DNA of 16,695 bases, taken from positions 1 through 16,695 of the forward strand of contig SBBT01000115.1 in NCBI GenBank assembly GCA_005239595.1, written 5' to 3'. The translations under genes and the position numbers were made by a program. This document shows positions 1 through 5,592 of this stretch, piece after piece. Below the pieces are notes generated by a model. That model was not told the DNA's origin. It saw only the letters and a list, made by a program, of their open reading frames with translations, and searched no databases. This DNA is from Candidatus Troglogloeales bacterium (lineage in GTDB: Bacteria; Nitrospirota; Nitrospiria; SBBL01; SBBT01). Positions within the stretch are counted from its first letter, which is position 1. Each line of letters begins with the position of its first letter.

Positions 1-1
1 C

Positions 2-460
2 TTAAGGTTCAGGTTTCTCTTGCCAGAAAAACCAGCTTACACCCTCTCCTTATTTACACACAAAAGTTTACATCACCCAGAGCCGTTGCAACAGGCGCTG
101 TCCGGTGGACGTTCCAATCTGACCATTGCCGAACTGCTCGGCATGACCCTGTCCCATTTAGCCCAAGCCGAACGAACGGCTTATCTGGAACGAGAAAGAT
201 CGGATAAAGGCAACGGATGCTACGAACGAGGCCTGCAAATCGGGTCGGTTCCCGTGACTCTGCAAGTTCCCGGATGCGCACCAGTGATTTTCGCCAGACG
301 CTGCTTCCCCCCCCTTATGAACGGGGCTATCCAGAAGCCACGCGAGCAACTGCTCGCAGGGGTCGCACCCCTTCTCGGACTTTTAGCGTCCAGCCGCTCC
401 ATCCATGCCGCCACAAAACAAAAGGGCACTCCATCCTCTTACTGTACGGAATTTCGATAG
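2..460 (+). pseudogene. IS256/mutator-type transposase N-terminal fragment, frameshifted and truncated
   Basis: This is a relic of a mutator-family (IS256-like) transposase. The N-terminal region is recognisable from the run AERTAYLERERSDKGNGCYE followed by LQVP, which matches the start of this family. The frame is open to the left window edge, so the true start may lie outside; a TTG at 20 is the first in-frame start codon. Around 268-275 the family-like text jumps to another frame (RMRTSDFRQTLLPPPYERGY), consistent with one base lost in a C run. Around 343-350 it returns to the first frame (LLGLLASSRSIHAAT), consistent with one base gained. Similarity then fades and a stop follows at 458-460. 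The DDE catalytic domain is absent, so the element cannot encode active transposase. No terminal inverted repeats were seen. The end overlaps the 3' end of the convergent HNH gene. The family assignment is from memory of the motif. Confidence 0.72.
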
Positions 461-732
461 GCCTCCCACTCCATTAAAAGCTGCGCCTTTTTGTCGGTGT
501 TGCACGCCTTACAACAGGGAACCACGTTCCCCCTGGTACTTCTTCCCCCGCGTATGACGGGAACAATATGATCCATGGTTAATTCGGTTGACTTAAATCG
601 CCCTCCGCAGTAATGGCAAACCCCTTTGCTTTTCTGCCGCTTCCACCACGGACTCCCTCTCAATTCGCGGGCCTGCTCTTTTTCTTTTTTGATTCTTTCA
701 TCATCTATATCTGAAAAAAACGTTTCAGCCAT
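439..732 (-). CDS. Small HNH endonuclease family protein
   Basis: This 97-residue protein has a compact HNH (beta-beta-alpha metal) nuclease domain. A CHYC pair at residues 39-42 and a CCKAC cluster at 73-77 would bind a structural zinc. Between them is the DHIVP signature (Asp54-His55), then GN at 68-69 and a terminal Asn78, the usual HNH catalytic and metal-binding positions. The N-terminal 30 residues are charged and helical. Family members are DNA nucleases of varied roles (restriction, phage packaging, repair). No methylase, phage or toxin gene lies nearby, so the role here is unknown. It is the last gene after xth on the same strand, 46 bp downstream of it, and its 3' end runs into the transposase relic. 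No clear Shine-Dalgarno sequence precedes the ATG, which leaves the start slightly uncertain. Confidence 0.85.
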   Translation of the reverse strand: MAETFFSDIDDERIKKEKEQARELRGSPWWKRQKSKGVCHYCGGRFKSTELTMDHIVPVIRGGRSTRGNVVPCCKACNTDKKAQLLMEWEAYRNSVQ

Positions 733-778
733 GTTCTATCGGGATGCGAAACAATCGTTTTTTCAGCAACCGACCAGG

Positions 779-1546
779 TCAAACAAATGTCGCCATCATC
801 GGGGCATGGTCGGAGGGCTGCTTATCCGCGCGGGGGGCCTTATCAATTTCACACAACACACAGCGGGAAGCAAAGGGAGGGGTCGCCCAGATATGGTCGA
901 TGCGAATCCCCATGTTCCTTCGAAATGCGCCCATACGATAGTCCCACCAGCTATAATAGCCCCCCTCCTGATGGTGCATGCGGAACAGATCGATCAACCC
1001 CCACGACATCAACGTCATCAGGGCCTCCCGCTCTTTTGGGTGACATAAGATCTCCCCCTCCCACTCCTTTGGATCGTAAACATCTCTCGCCTCCGGAGCG
1101 ACGTTAAAATCTCCCACAATCGTAAGCGGCATATCGGTCTTATAACATCGATCGAGGTAATTTTTTAGACGGGCGATAAAATTCAGCTTATAAATAAACT
1201 TGGGCGAGTCAACCGATTCCCCATTCGGGATATAGACATTGATCAGTCGGACCCCCATAACCGTTGCCGCGATGAGGCGCCTCTGTTCATCTATCGGCGT
1301 TTCTGGAAACCCGATCTGCACGTCGCTGATCGGATGTTTTGAGAAAATGGCAACGCCATTGTAACTTTTCTCACCTGAAAAGGCGGCTCTATATCCTTCA
1401 TCCTTGAACGTCTCCCACGGAAACTTCCCGTTTTCGACCTTCGTCTCCTGAACACAGAGGACATCGGGTTCGTGTTTTTTTAACCAGCCTACGACAGCGT
1501 CACATCGAACCCTGATGGAATTGACATTCCATGTCGCGATCTTCAC
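779..1546 (-). CDS. xth: Exodeoxyribonuclease III (AP endonuclease family)
   Basis: This enzyme is a Mg-dependent 3'-5' exonuclease and AP endonuclease of base-excision repair, acting in the cytoplasm. The 255-residue length is normal for the family. The full motif series is present in order: TWNVNSIRVR at the N-terminus, CVQETKV near residue 30, GVAIFSK, GDFNVAPEARDVYDP in the middle, a WWDYR block, RIDHIW and the closing SDHAPMMATF. These hold the catalytic Glu, Asp, Asn and His. The start is a GTG at 1546, preceded by GAGG eight bases upstream. It lies 18 bp downstream of mtnB, so the two are probably cotranscribed, with the HNH gene following. Nothing looks damaged. Confidence 0.96.
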   Translation of the reverse strand: MKIATWNVNSIRVRCDAVVGWLKKHEPDVLCVQETKVENGKFPWETFKDEGYRAAFSGEKSYNGVAIFSKHPISDVQIGFPETPIDEQRRLIAATVMGVRLINVYIPNGESVDSPKFIYKLNFIARLKNYLDRCYKTDMPLTIVGDFNVAPEARDVYDPKEWEGEILCHPKEREALMTLMSWGLIDLFRMHHQEGGYYSWWDYRMGAFRRNMGIRIDHIWATPPFASRCVLCEIDKAPRADKQPSDHAPMMATFV

Positions 1547-1564
1547 CCTGAAAACCTCTACAGC

Positions 1565-2206
1565 TTATATCTTTCGCATCCGGCTTGCTTGAGCCCGTGC
1601 AAGGACCGCCTCGAATAGAAAATGATACACCTCCGCATGCCGTTTTGTTTCCCAGATATCCTCGCCCCAAATATAGGCCCCGTGGTCTCGTACCAGGATA
1701 CAATGCGCCCTTTGAAATTTGGGCGTGTCAACGACTCTGGTAATCTCACCCAACAGTTCCGCCTCTTTCGGCCTGTTATTTATCACGGGAACCATATGGA
1801 CCGCGTCGTTGGACTCCCCACGCAACCCCTTCAGCATCTCGAAACCCCGGATTTCAAGCTGATCCAACGGCCTCGCCCGATCCGCCGCTAGGACGGCGGA
1901 CAGGGCATGACTGTGCATGACCGATCCCGCCTTTCTCTTACGGATCAGCTCACAAAAAATGGTGCCGCATTCCGAAAGACGCAGGGCGCGATTTTTCGAG
2001 GGAGAAACCACCTTTCCGTTCATTGAATCAACGACAAAAAGATCGGAAGGGGCCACCCGCTCTTTATGAACACCGGTGGGTGCCATTAAAAACAGACCCC
2101 GTCCCAAAGAAGCGCAAATTCCGCCGCCCGTGCCTGCCACCCACCCTTTCTGGTAAAAGACTGCAAGCAGTTCACACACAAACCCCCGAACGGCCTTCTC
2201 CGACAT
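1565..2206 (-). CDS. mtnB: Methylthioribulose-1-phosphate dehydratase
   Basis: MtnB dehydrates 5-methylthioribulose-1-phosphate in the methionine salvage pathway, which recycles the methylthioadenosine left from polyamine or autoinducer synthesis. It belongs to the class II aldolase/adducin zinc fold. Of the 213 residues, the diagnostic features are GTGGGIC near 26-31, the zinc pair H98-S-H100 in VMHSHAL, the RDHGAYIWGEDI block (173-184) and H195 in the helix EVYHFL. That last pattern separates MtnB from fuculose-phosphate aldolase and ribulose-phosphate epimerase relatives. AAGGAGGAG precedes the ATG at good spacing. No other salvage gene (mtnA, mtnC, mtnD, mtnN/P) is in the window. It heads a three-gene unit with xth and the HNH gene, and its 5' region holds repeats and mini-ORFs listed separately. 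Confidence 0.9.
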   Translation of the reverse strand: MSEKAVRGFVCELLAVFYQKGWVAGTGGGICASLGRGLFLMAPTGVHKERVAPSDLFVVDSMNGKVVSPSKNRALRLSECGTIFCELIRKRKAGSVMHSHALSAVLAADRARPLDQLEIRGFEMLKGLRGESNDAVHMVPVINNRPKEAELLGEITRVVDTPKFQRAHCILVRDHGAYIWGEDIWETKRHAEVYHFLFEAVLARAQASRMRKI

Positions 2207-2230
2207 AAAACGACTCCTCCTTCTTCTTTT

Positions 2231-2286
2231 TCAGGCAGTTGAGAATAGCATGCTTCGCATCATGCCTCAATAAAATTCCTCCTCAT
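2231..2286 (-). other. Two coupled mini-ORFs ahead of mtnB (possible leader peptides)
   Basis: On the mtnB strand an ATG at 2286 has a perfect GAGGAGG six bases upstream and encodes eight residues (MRRNFIEA), ending in TGA at 2260-2262. A second ORF starts in an ATGA overlap at 2263, encodes ten residues (MMRSMLFSTA) and stops at 2231-2233, 24 bases before mtnB. Inverted arms GCATG/CATGC and TTGAG/CTCAA lie across the second ORF and could form a hairpin. Three of its ten codons are ATG, which is suggestive ahead of a methionine salvage gene. A leader role is inference only; the ORFs may be a by-product of the adjacent tandem duplication. Confidence 0.3.
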
Positions 2287-2299
2287 AAAATTCCTCCTC
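2270..2299. repeat. Perfect 15-bp tandem duplication
   Basis: The unit ATAAAATTCCTCCTC occurs twice head to tail, at 2270-2284 and 2285-2299, with no mismatch. Read on the minus strand each copy contains GAGGAGG followed by AATTTTAT, that is, a ribosome-binding-site-like sequence duplicated in the mtnB leader region. It probably arose by replication slippage. Confidence 0.95.
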
Positions 2300-2341
2300 T
2301 CTATTCATTCCTTTATGGCTTCGCCGTGTTATATACGGTCG

Positions 2342-2382
2342 GGGATAGGCATAAAAGGGATAGGCATAAAATAGGCATAAAA
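2342..2382. repeat. 15-bp tandem repeat, 2.7 copies, abutting a -35 box
   Basis: The unit GGGATAGGCATAAAA occurs at 2342-2356 and 2357-2371, and a third partial copy ATAGGCATAAAA follows, sharing the A at 2371 and ending at 2382. The array ends four bases before the -35 hexamer of the downstream promoter. It could be an operator array for the divergent mtnB and 92-residue-protein promoters, or a slippage product. Its unit is unrelated to the 15-bp repeat at 2270-2299. Confidence 0.95.
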
Positions 2383-2386
2383 TCTC

Positions 2387-2415
2387 TTGAAGGAAAAAAG
2401 CAACTTCGCTATAAT
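2387..2415 (+). promoter_or_regulatory. sigma70-type promoter for the 92-residue protein and thiD
   Basis: A TTGAAG hexamer (2387-2392) is separated by exactly 17 bp from a perfect TATAAT (2410-2415). Transcription would start near 2422, giving a short leader that holds the AAGGGGG ribosome-binding site (2425-2431) before the GTG at 2441. This is the best sigma70 match noticed in the window. Confidence 0.8.
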
Positions 2416-2440
2416 CTAACCCACAAGGGGGATATAAACC

Positions 2441-2719
2441 GTGTCATTTGAAATTCACCAGCTAGAAGCATTTGACCCAACGGGGAGAATGTTCAACCGC
2501 GATGTGAACATTACGGTTGACGAGTCCGGTTATACGGGACATTTCGCATACGAAGGATTTACGCTGCAAACGGTGGCGCATCCATCCGTGGAGGCGGTCA
2601 TAGGCGATATCGTTCCAAAACTCCAGAAAAAGGGATTTCGCGACATTCGGACCAGAATCAATTTCCGCGAGGAGCGCTACCTGTCTGAAAGAGAACGTTG
2701 GATCTCTTATAAGACGTAA
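2441..2719 (+). CDS. Conserved-looking 92-residue protein of unknown function
   Basis: I do not recognise this family. The protein is small, soluble and charged, with no signal peptide, membrane helix or cysteine. Its pattern suggests an alpha/beta fold: beta-rich residues 1-48 (including NITVDESGYTGHFAYEG), a helix around 50-64 (VEAVIGDIVPKLQKKG), a strand around 68-75, and a strongly basic/acidic tail ending in ERERWISYKT. The start is GTG, nine bases after AAGGGGG, with a strong promoter just upstream, so the gene is very probably real and expressed. ThiD begins four bases after its stop codon, so thiD translation may depend on ribosomes finishing here. That arrangement hints at a link to thiamine or pyrimidine metabolism, but is not evidence of it. 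Confidence 0.82.
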   Translation: MSFEIHQLEAFDPTGRMFNRDVNITVDESGYTGHFAYEGFTLQTVAHPSVEAVIGDIVPKLQKKGFRDIRTRINFREERYLSERERWISYKT

Positions 2720-2723
2720 CACC

Positions 2724-3557
2724 TTGAGGAAGCACGCCGCACAAGTAATACGGCAGGTTCTCGCGATTGGCGGCTCTGATTCAGGAGGGGGAGCGGGAAT
2801 ACAGGCCGATATCAAGGCGATTCATGCCAACGGGGCCTACGCCCTGTCTGTTCTCACGTCCATTACCGCTCAAAACACAAAAGAAATTTCCGCTTCTCTT
2901 GACCTCCCGCTTCGCCTCATTGAGGCACAGATATCAGCCATTTTTGACGATTTCCATGTCTCTGCCGTCAAAACGGGCATGCTCTCTTCAAAGGGTATCG
3001 TCAGAAAAATTTCTCTTCTCCTGACACGCTTTAACGTTGGGAATCTCGTTGTAGATCCGGTCATGTTTTCTAAAAGTGGCTATCCTCTTTTACAGCCGGA
3101 CGCGGTTTCCCTGCTGAAGTCGCATCTGATCCCTCTCGCAACATTGGTCACCCCCAATATTCCCGAGGCGGAATCTCTCGCAGAGATCAAGATAAAGGGC
3201 ATCGTGGAAGCGGAAAAGGCTGCGAGAAAAATCCACGCCTTTGGATCCAGGGCCGTTCTGATTAAGGGGGGACATCTACCGGATCACCGCGGGTGCGATC
3301 TCCTCTTCGACGGCCAAAAAACCATTTTCTTTAAAGGACAGTTTATCGATACCTCCCCTCCCCACGGAACTGGATGTAGTCACGCCGCCGCCATTGCAGC
3401 CAGGCTGGCCCAAGGCGATCCGTTAAAGGAGGCCGTCCGGCACGCAAAACTGTATATTACAGGGGCCATACGGCACGCCCATCCGATCGGACACGGCCAC
3501 CACCCCACGAATCACCTTTATTCCCTGCCACAAAGGACTGTTTTATCGACCGATTAA
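2724..3557 (+). CDS. thiD: Hydroxymethylpyrimidine/phosphomethylpyrimidine kinase
   Basis: ThiD phosphorylates 4-amino-5-hydroxymethyl-2-methylpyrimidine twice to the diphosphate used in thiamine phosphate synthesis. It is a ribokinase-fold cytoplasmic enzyme. The ATP and substrate signatures are all visible: IGGSDSGGGAGIQADIKA (about 16-33), VKTGML in the first third, VDPVM, TPNIPEAE, LIKGGH, and the anion-hole motif HGTGCSHAAAIAA near residue 213. At 277 residues it is slightly longer than usual. The only in-frame start is a TTG at 2724 with no good Shine-Dalgarno sequence of its own, four bases after the preceding stop, so translational coupling is likely. The last 15 bases overlap the convergent GNAT gene. 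No other thiamine gene or TPP riboswitch is in the window. Confidence 0.95.
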   Translation: MRKHAAQVIRQVLAIGGSDSGGGAGIQADIKAIHANGAYALSVLTSITAQNTKEISASLDLPLRLIEAQISAIFDDFHVSAVKTGMLSSKGIVRKISLLLTRFNVGNLVVDPVMFSKSGYPLLQPDAVSLLKSHLIPLATLVTPNIPEAESLAEIKIKGIVEAEKAARKIHAFGSRAVLIKGGHLPDHRGCDLLFDGQKTIFFKGQFIDTSPPHGTGCSHAAAIAARLAQGDPLKEAVRHAKLYITGAIRHAHPIGHGHHPTNHLYSLPQRTVLSTD

Positions 3558-4004
3558 AAACAGATCAAAATCCAGAAGCGGCCCTTTCGACGAAAGACGC
3601 CCGCAAATACGCCTCTCCTTTTTCATTCCAATCTTCTCTAAGACCCGCACAGATGCGACATTGGCGGGAAGGGTTTTGGCCTCAATCAACACAAGGCCCA
3701 TCCCTTTAAACCCAAAATCCAAAATGGCCTTCAATGCCTCGGTCATATATCCCTTATTTCTATACGGATGCATCATGATGAACCCAATTTCACCGACATT
3801 CTCTTCTCGATCCCATCGAACATAACCTGCCGATCCTACCGGTTGTCGGTCCTCCTTGAGGCAGGCCGTCCAATTGCTTGGAAGACCCGGAAGCCTTTTG
3901 GCGTCGTCAGGCCGGTTTTCAAAAACAAACTCAGGCTGCGTAAGATCATTCAGAGAAACAAGGTAAAGGCGTTCTGTCGTTAAGGATGGAGGGGTCCATG
4001 GCAT
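3543..4004 (-). CDS. GNAT family N-acetyltransferase (RimJ/RimL-like)
   Basis: This 153-residue protein has the GNAT acetyl-CoA fold. LTTERLYLVSLNDL at the N-terminus matches the first strand of RimJ/RimL-type enzymes. GEIGFIMMHPYRNKGYMTEAL carries the pyrophosphate-binding RNKGYM loop and its helix. ANVASVRVLEKIGMKKE is the typical C-terminal helix, followed by a last strand LLDFDLFLIG. Relatives acetylate protein N-termini or small molecules; the substrate here cannot be told. It is about 20-30 residues shorter than usual because the segment after strand 1 is compressed (residues 20-55), which normally helps form the acceptor site. It lies 21 bp downstream of the 68-residue membrane protein gene on the same strand. 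Ribosome-binding signal is weak. Confidence 0.88.
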   Translation of the reverse strand: MPWTPPSLTTERLYLVSLNDLTQPEFVFENRPDDAKRLPGLPSNWTACLKEDRQPVGSAGYVRWDREENVGEIGFIMMHPYRNKGYMTEALKAILDFGFKGMGLVLIEAKTLPANVASVRVLEKIGMKKERRICGRLSSKGPLLDFDLFLIGR

Positions 4005-4025
4005 TGCGCAATAAACCTAGACGGT

Positions 4026-4232
4026 CTAATCCGATTTGTTGGCCGATTGCCTACGGCGACGATCCGCCAGCCAACTGATGAAGACGTAGAACACATAAAG
4101 ACCGAAAAAAACACCAATCAAGACATAGAAGTTGCCAATGATATGCGAATAATTTTCGGCCATATAAAAAACGCCGGACAAGAGAACGGAAATCACCAAA
4201 ACCAGCAGCCACAACGTGAGAAGAGGATGCAT
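4026..4232 (-). CDS. Small two-helix membrane protein, unknown function
   Basis: I do not recognise a named family. The 68 residues contain two hydrophobic helices, about 4-24 and 33-54, separated by a short polar loop (AENYSHIIGN). A basic cytoplasmic tail with RRRRQ follows, so by the positive-inside rule the C-terminus should be cytoplasmic. The ATG is preceded by AAGGAGAAAG, which supports real translation. It is transcribed divergently from the sigma54-linked zinc-ribbon gene and leads directly into the GNAT gene. It could be a small regulatory or accessory membrane peptide; nothing in the sequence indicates a transport or enzyme activity. Confidence 0.75.
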   Translation of the reverse strand: MHPLLTLWLLVLVISVLLSGVFYMAENYSHIIGNFYVLIGVFFGLYVFYVFISWLADRRRRQSANKSD

Positions 4233-4269
4233 CTTTCTCCTTGATCTTTTGTGTATAGACCTACCTAAT

Positions 4270-4315
4270 CACTAACAATTTACGTCACTAACATCCTGTA
4301 TGTGTATACATCCTG
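4270..4315. promoter_or_regulatory. Repeated elements upstream of the sigma54 promoter (candidate enhancer sites)
   Basis: CACTAACA occurs at 4270-4277 and 4286-4293 (16-bp offset). ACATCCTG occurs at 4291-4298 and 4308-4315 (17-bp offset). An inverted repeat TGTAT-N4-ATACA spans 4297-4310. The cluster lies about 75-120 bp before the predicted sigma54 start site, the usual distance for an NtrC-type activator. Which, if any, of the elements binds protein is unknown. Confidence 0.45.
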
Positions 4316-4361
4316 AGAATATTTTTCCTTTATTCATAATGCATTGCAAGACATTATAACA

Positions 4362-4378
4362 TTGGCACATTTTTTGCT
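4362..4378 (+). promoter_or_regulatory. sigma54 (RpoN) promoter for the zinc-ribbon gene
   Basis: TTGGCACATTTTTTGCT matches the -24/-12 consensus TGGCAC-N5-TTGCW, with exactly ten bases between the invariant GG (4364-4365) and GC (4376-4377). The predicted start is near 4389, about 24 bases before the ATG at 4413. AGGAGG at 4401-4406 is the ribosome-binding site in between. Such promoters need an enhancer-binding ATPase. Confidence 0.8.
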
Positions 4379-4412
4379 CTATCTAAAGGTGTTTAGCCAA
4401 AGGAGGTCATCC

Positions 4413-4580
4413 ATGAAGTGCCCAAAGTGTGAAGGTCTGATGTACATAGAACGGGTTTCGGATTTCTTCATCCCCTTTGAGGTATGGAACTGCATCAACT
4501 GCGGAGCCATCATTGATCAGACCATATTAGAGAACAGGGCAAAAAGCCGTCCCTTGTTTGAGCCTGTTGGCAGCCAGTAG
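4413..4580 (+). CDS. Zinc-ribbon mini-protein under a sigma54 promoter
   Basis: This 55-residue protein has two CxxC knuckles: CPKC at residues 3-6 and CINC at about 29-32. The spacing is that of a rubredoxin-like or zinc-ribbon metal site that would hold one zinc. Between them are GLMYIERVSDFF and an aromatic segment FEVWN. The tail INCGAIIDQTILENR is followed by a short disordered end. An upstream in-frame ATG at 4344 lies before the promoter and is unlikely to be used; the ATG at 4413 is seven bases behind AGGAGG. Proteins of this shape are, to my recollection, common and uncharacterised in Nitrospira-type genomes. The gene is monocistronic, with its own terminator, between the divergent membrane-protein gene and convergent secF. 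Function is unknown; a regulatory, adaptor or ribosome-associated role is possible. Confidence 0.85.
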   Translation: MKCPKCEGLMYIERVSDFFIPFEVWNCINCGAIIDQTILENRAKSRPLFEPVGSQ

Positions 4581-4587
4581 TCCACTC

Positions 4588-4609
4588 CTCTGCCTGGCAG
4601 AGCCTTTTT
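4588..4609 (+). terminator. Intrinsic terminator after the zinc-ribbon gene
   Basis: CTCTGC (4588-4593), a three-base loop and GCAGAG (4597-4602) form a perfect six-pair stem, followed after CC by TTTTT (4605-4609). It works in the plus direction only; the minus strand has no T run after the stem. The T run overlaps the TAA stop codon of convergent secF (4608-4610). Confidence 0.75.
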
Positions 4610-5516
4610 ACCGTCTCCCTTCCCAGAAAAGTAAAAGAGGGCTCGCGATAAACCAGGAAGAATAGGTTCCGACCACCACCCCAAAAATCATCGCCAGCGC
4701 AAAATCGTGGATCACCTCCCCTCCAAAAAAGAAGAGGGCGACCAAGGCAAGAAATGTCGTTACGCCGGTAATAAAAGTTCGAGAGAGGACTTCATTGATT
4801 GCCTTATTAATGATCTGTCCAAAAGACTCTTTTTTCCTAAAACGCATATTCTCCCGTATCCTGTCGAAAACCACCACGGTGTCACTCAAAGAATAACCGG
4901 CCACGGTCAACAAGGCGGTCACGACCAGGAGGGTCAGTTCTTTGTTCATGATAAAGAAAATCCCGAGTATCGCTAAAACATCGTGGAACGTGGCAAGGAC
5001 AGCCGCAACCCCGAAACGGAATTCAAACCGGAAGGCAATATAGATAATAATACCGAGCATGGAAAGGGCAACCGCCAGCAGCGCGTCTTTTTGAAGCTTC
5101 CTTCCCACAGTCGGGCCGATTTCAGAACTGCTTTCCACCACCAATCGGTTCTCTGGATATGCCTTTGATAAAACATTTTCCATCCGTCCGGAAATATCTG
5201 CCTTCACCACATCTTTCGTCTTGAATCGAACCAGAAACCTTTCCCCTCCCATCATCTCCTGAATCTCGGCATCTTTGAGGCCATTCCCCTCTAATACAGC
5301 CCGCATCTCGTCAATCCGGACAGGGCTTTCAAATTTAAGTTGGACCGCGGTGCCTCCGGCAAAATCAATCCCCAGGTTCGCCCTCCCACGGGCTACCTGA
5401 ATGAGCGCCACCAGACCGCACAGCACCAACAAACCTGAAAGGATAAAAAAGAAAATCCTTTTTCCTACAAAATCAACTTCGGTTTTTTTGAAGAATTCAA
5501 ACATCGATCGTGACAT
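4608..5516 (-). CDS. secF: Protein translocase subunit SecF
   Basis: SecF works with SecD and YajC beside the SecYEG channel, using proton motive force to help pull exported proteins across the inner membrane. It is an RND-superfamily membrane protein with six helices and a periplasmic domain. Visible signatures are FEFFKKTEVDFVGKR at the N-terminus and GIDFAGGTAVQLKF after the first helix. The helix region carries YSLSDTVVVFDRIREN, with the conserved charged residues used in proton coupling. I chose the ATG at 5516 (302 residues), with GAGGA ten bases upstream. An ATG at 5504 (MFEFF) is also plausible, and a TTG at 5564 is less likely because its GAGG is only two bases away. It follows secD after 76 bp. 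Confidence 0.95.
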   Translation of the reverse strand: MSRSMFEFFKKTEVDFVGKRIFFFILSGLLVLCGLVALIQVARGRANLGIDFAGGTAVQLKFESPVRIDEMRAVLEGNGLKDAEIQEMMGGERFLVRFKTKDVVKADISGRMENVLSKAYPENRLVVESSSEIGPTVGRKLQKDALLAVALSMLGIIIYIAFRFEFRFGVAAVLATFHDVLAILGIFFIMNKELTLLVVTALLTVAGYSLSDTVVVFDRIRENMRFRKKESFGQIINKAINEVLSRTFITGVTTFLALVALFFFGGEVIHDFALAMIFGVVVGTYSSWFIASPLLLFWEGRR

Positions 5517-5592
5517 CCTTCGTTGTTCCTCGACAACGGCAATAGATTTACCCCCCCGCAGCAAAACCTCCAGAGAGCATCGCTACGCCCGC

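Noticed and set aside
4344..4412. Upstream ATG extension of the zinc-ribbon protein
   Set aside because: The extension would begin before the sigma54 -24/-12 elements, while the ATG at 4413 has an ideal AGGAGG.
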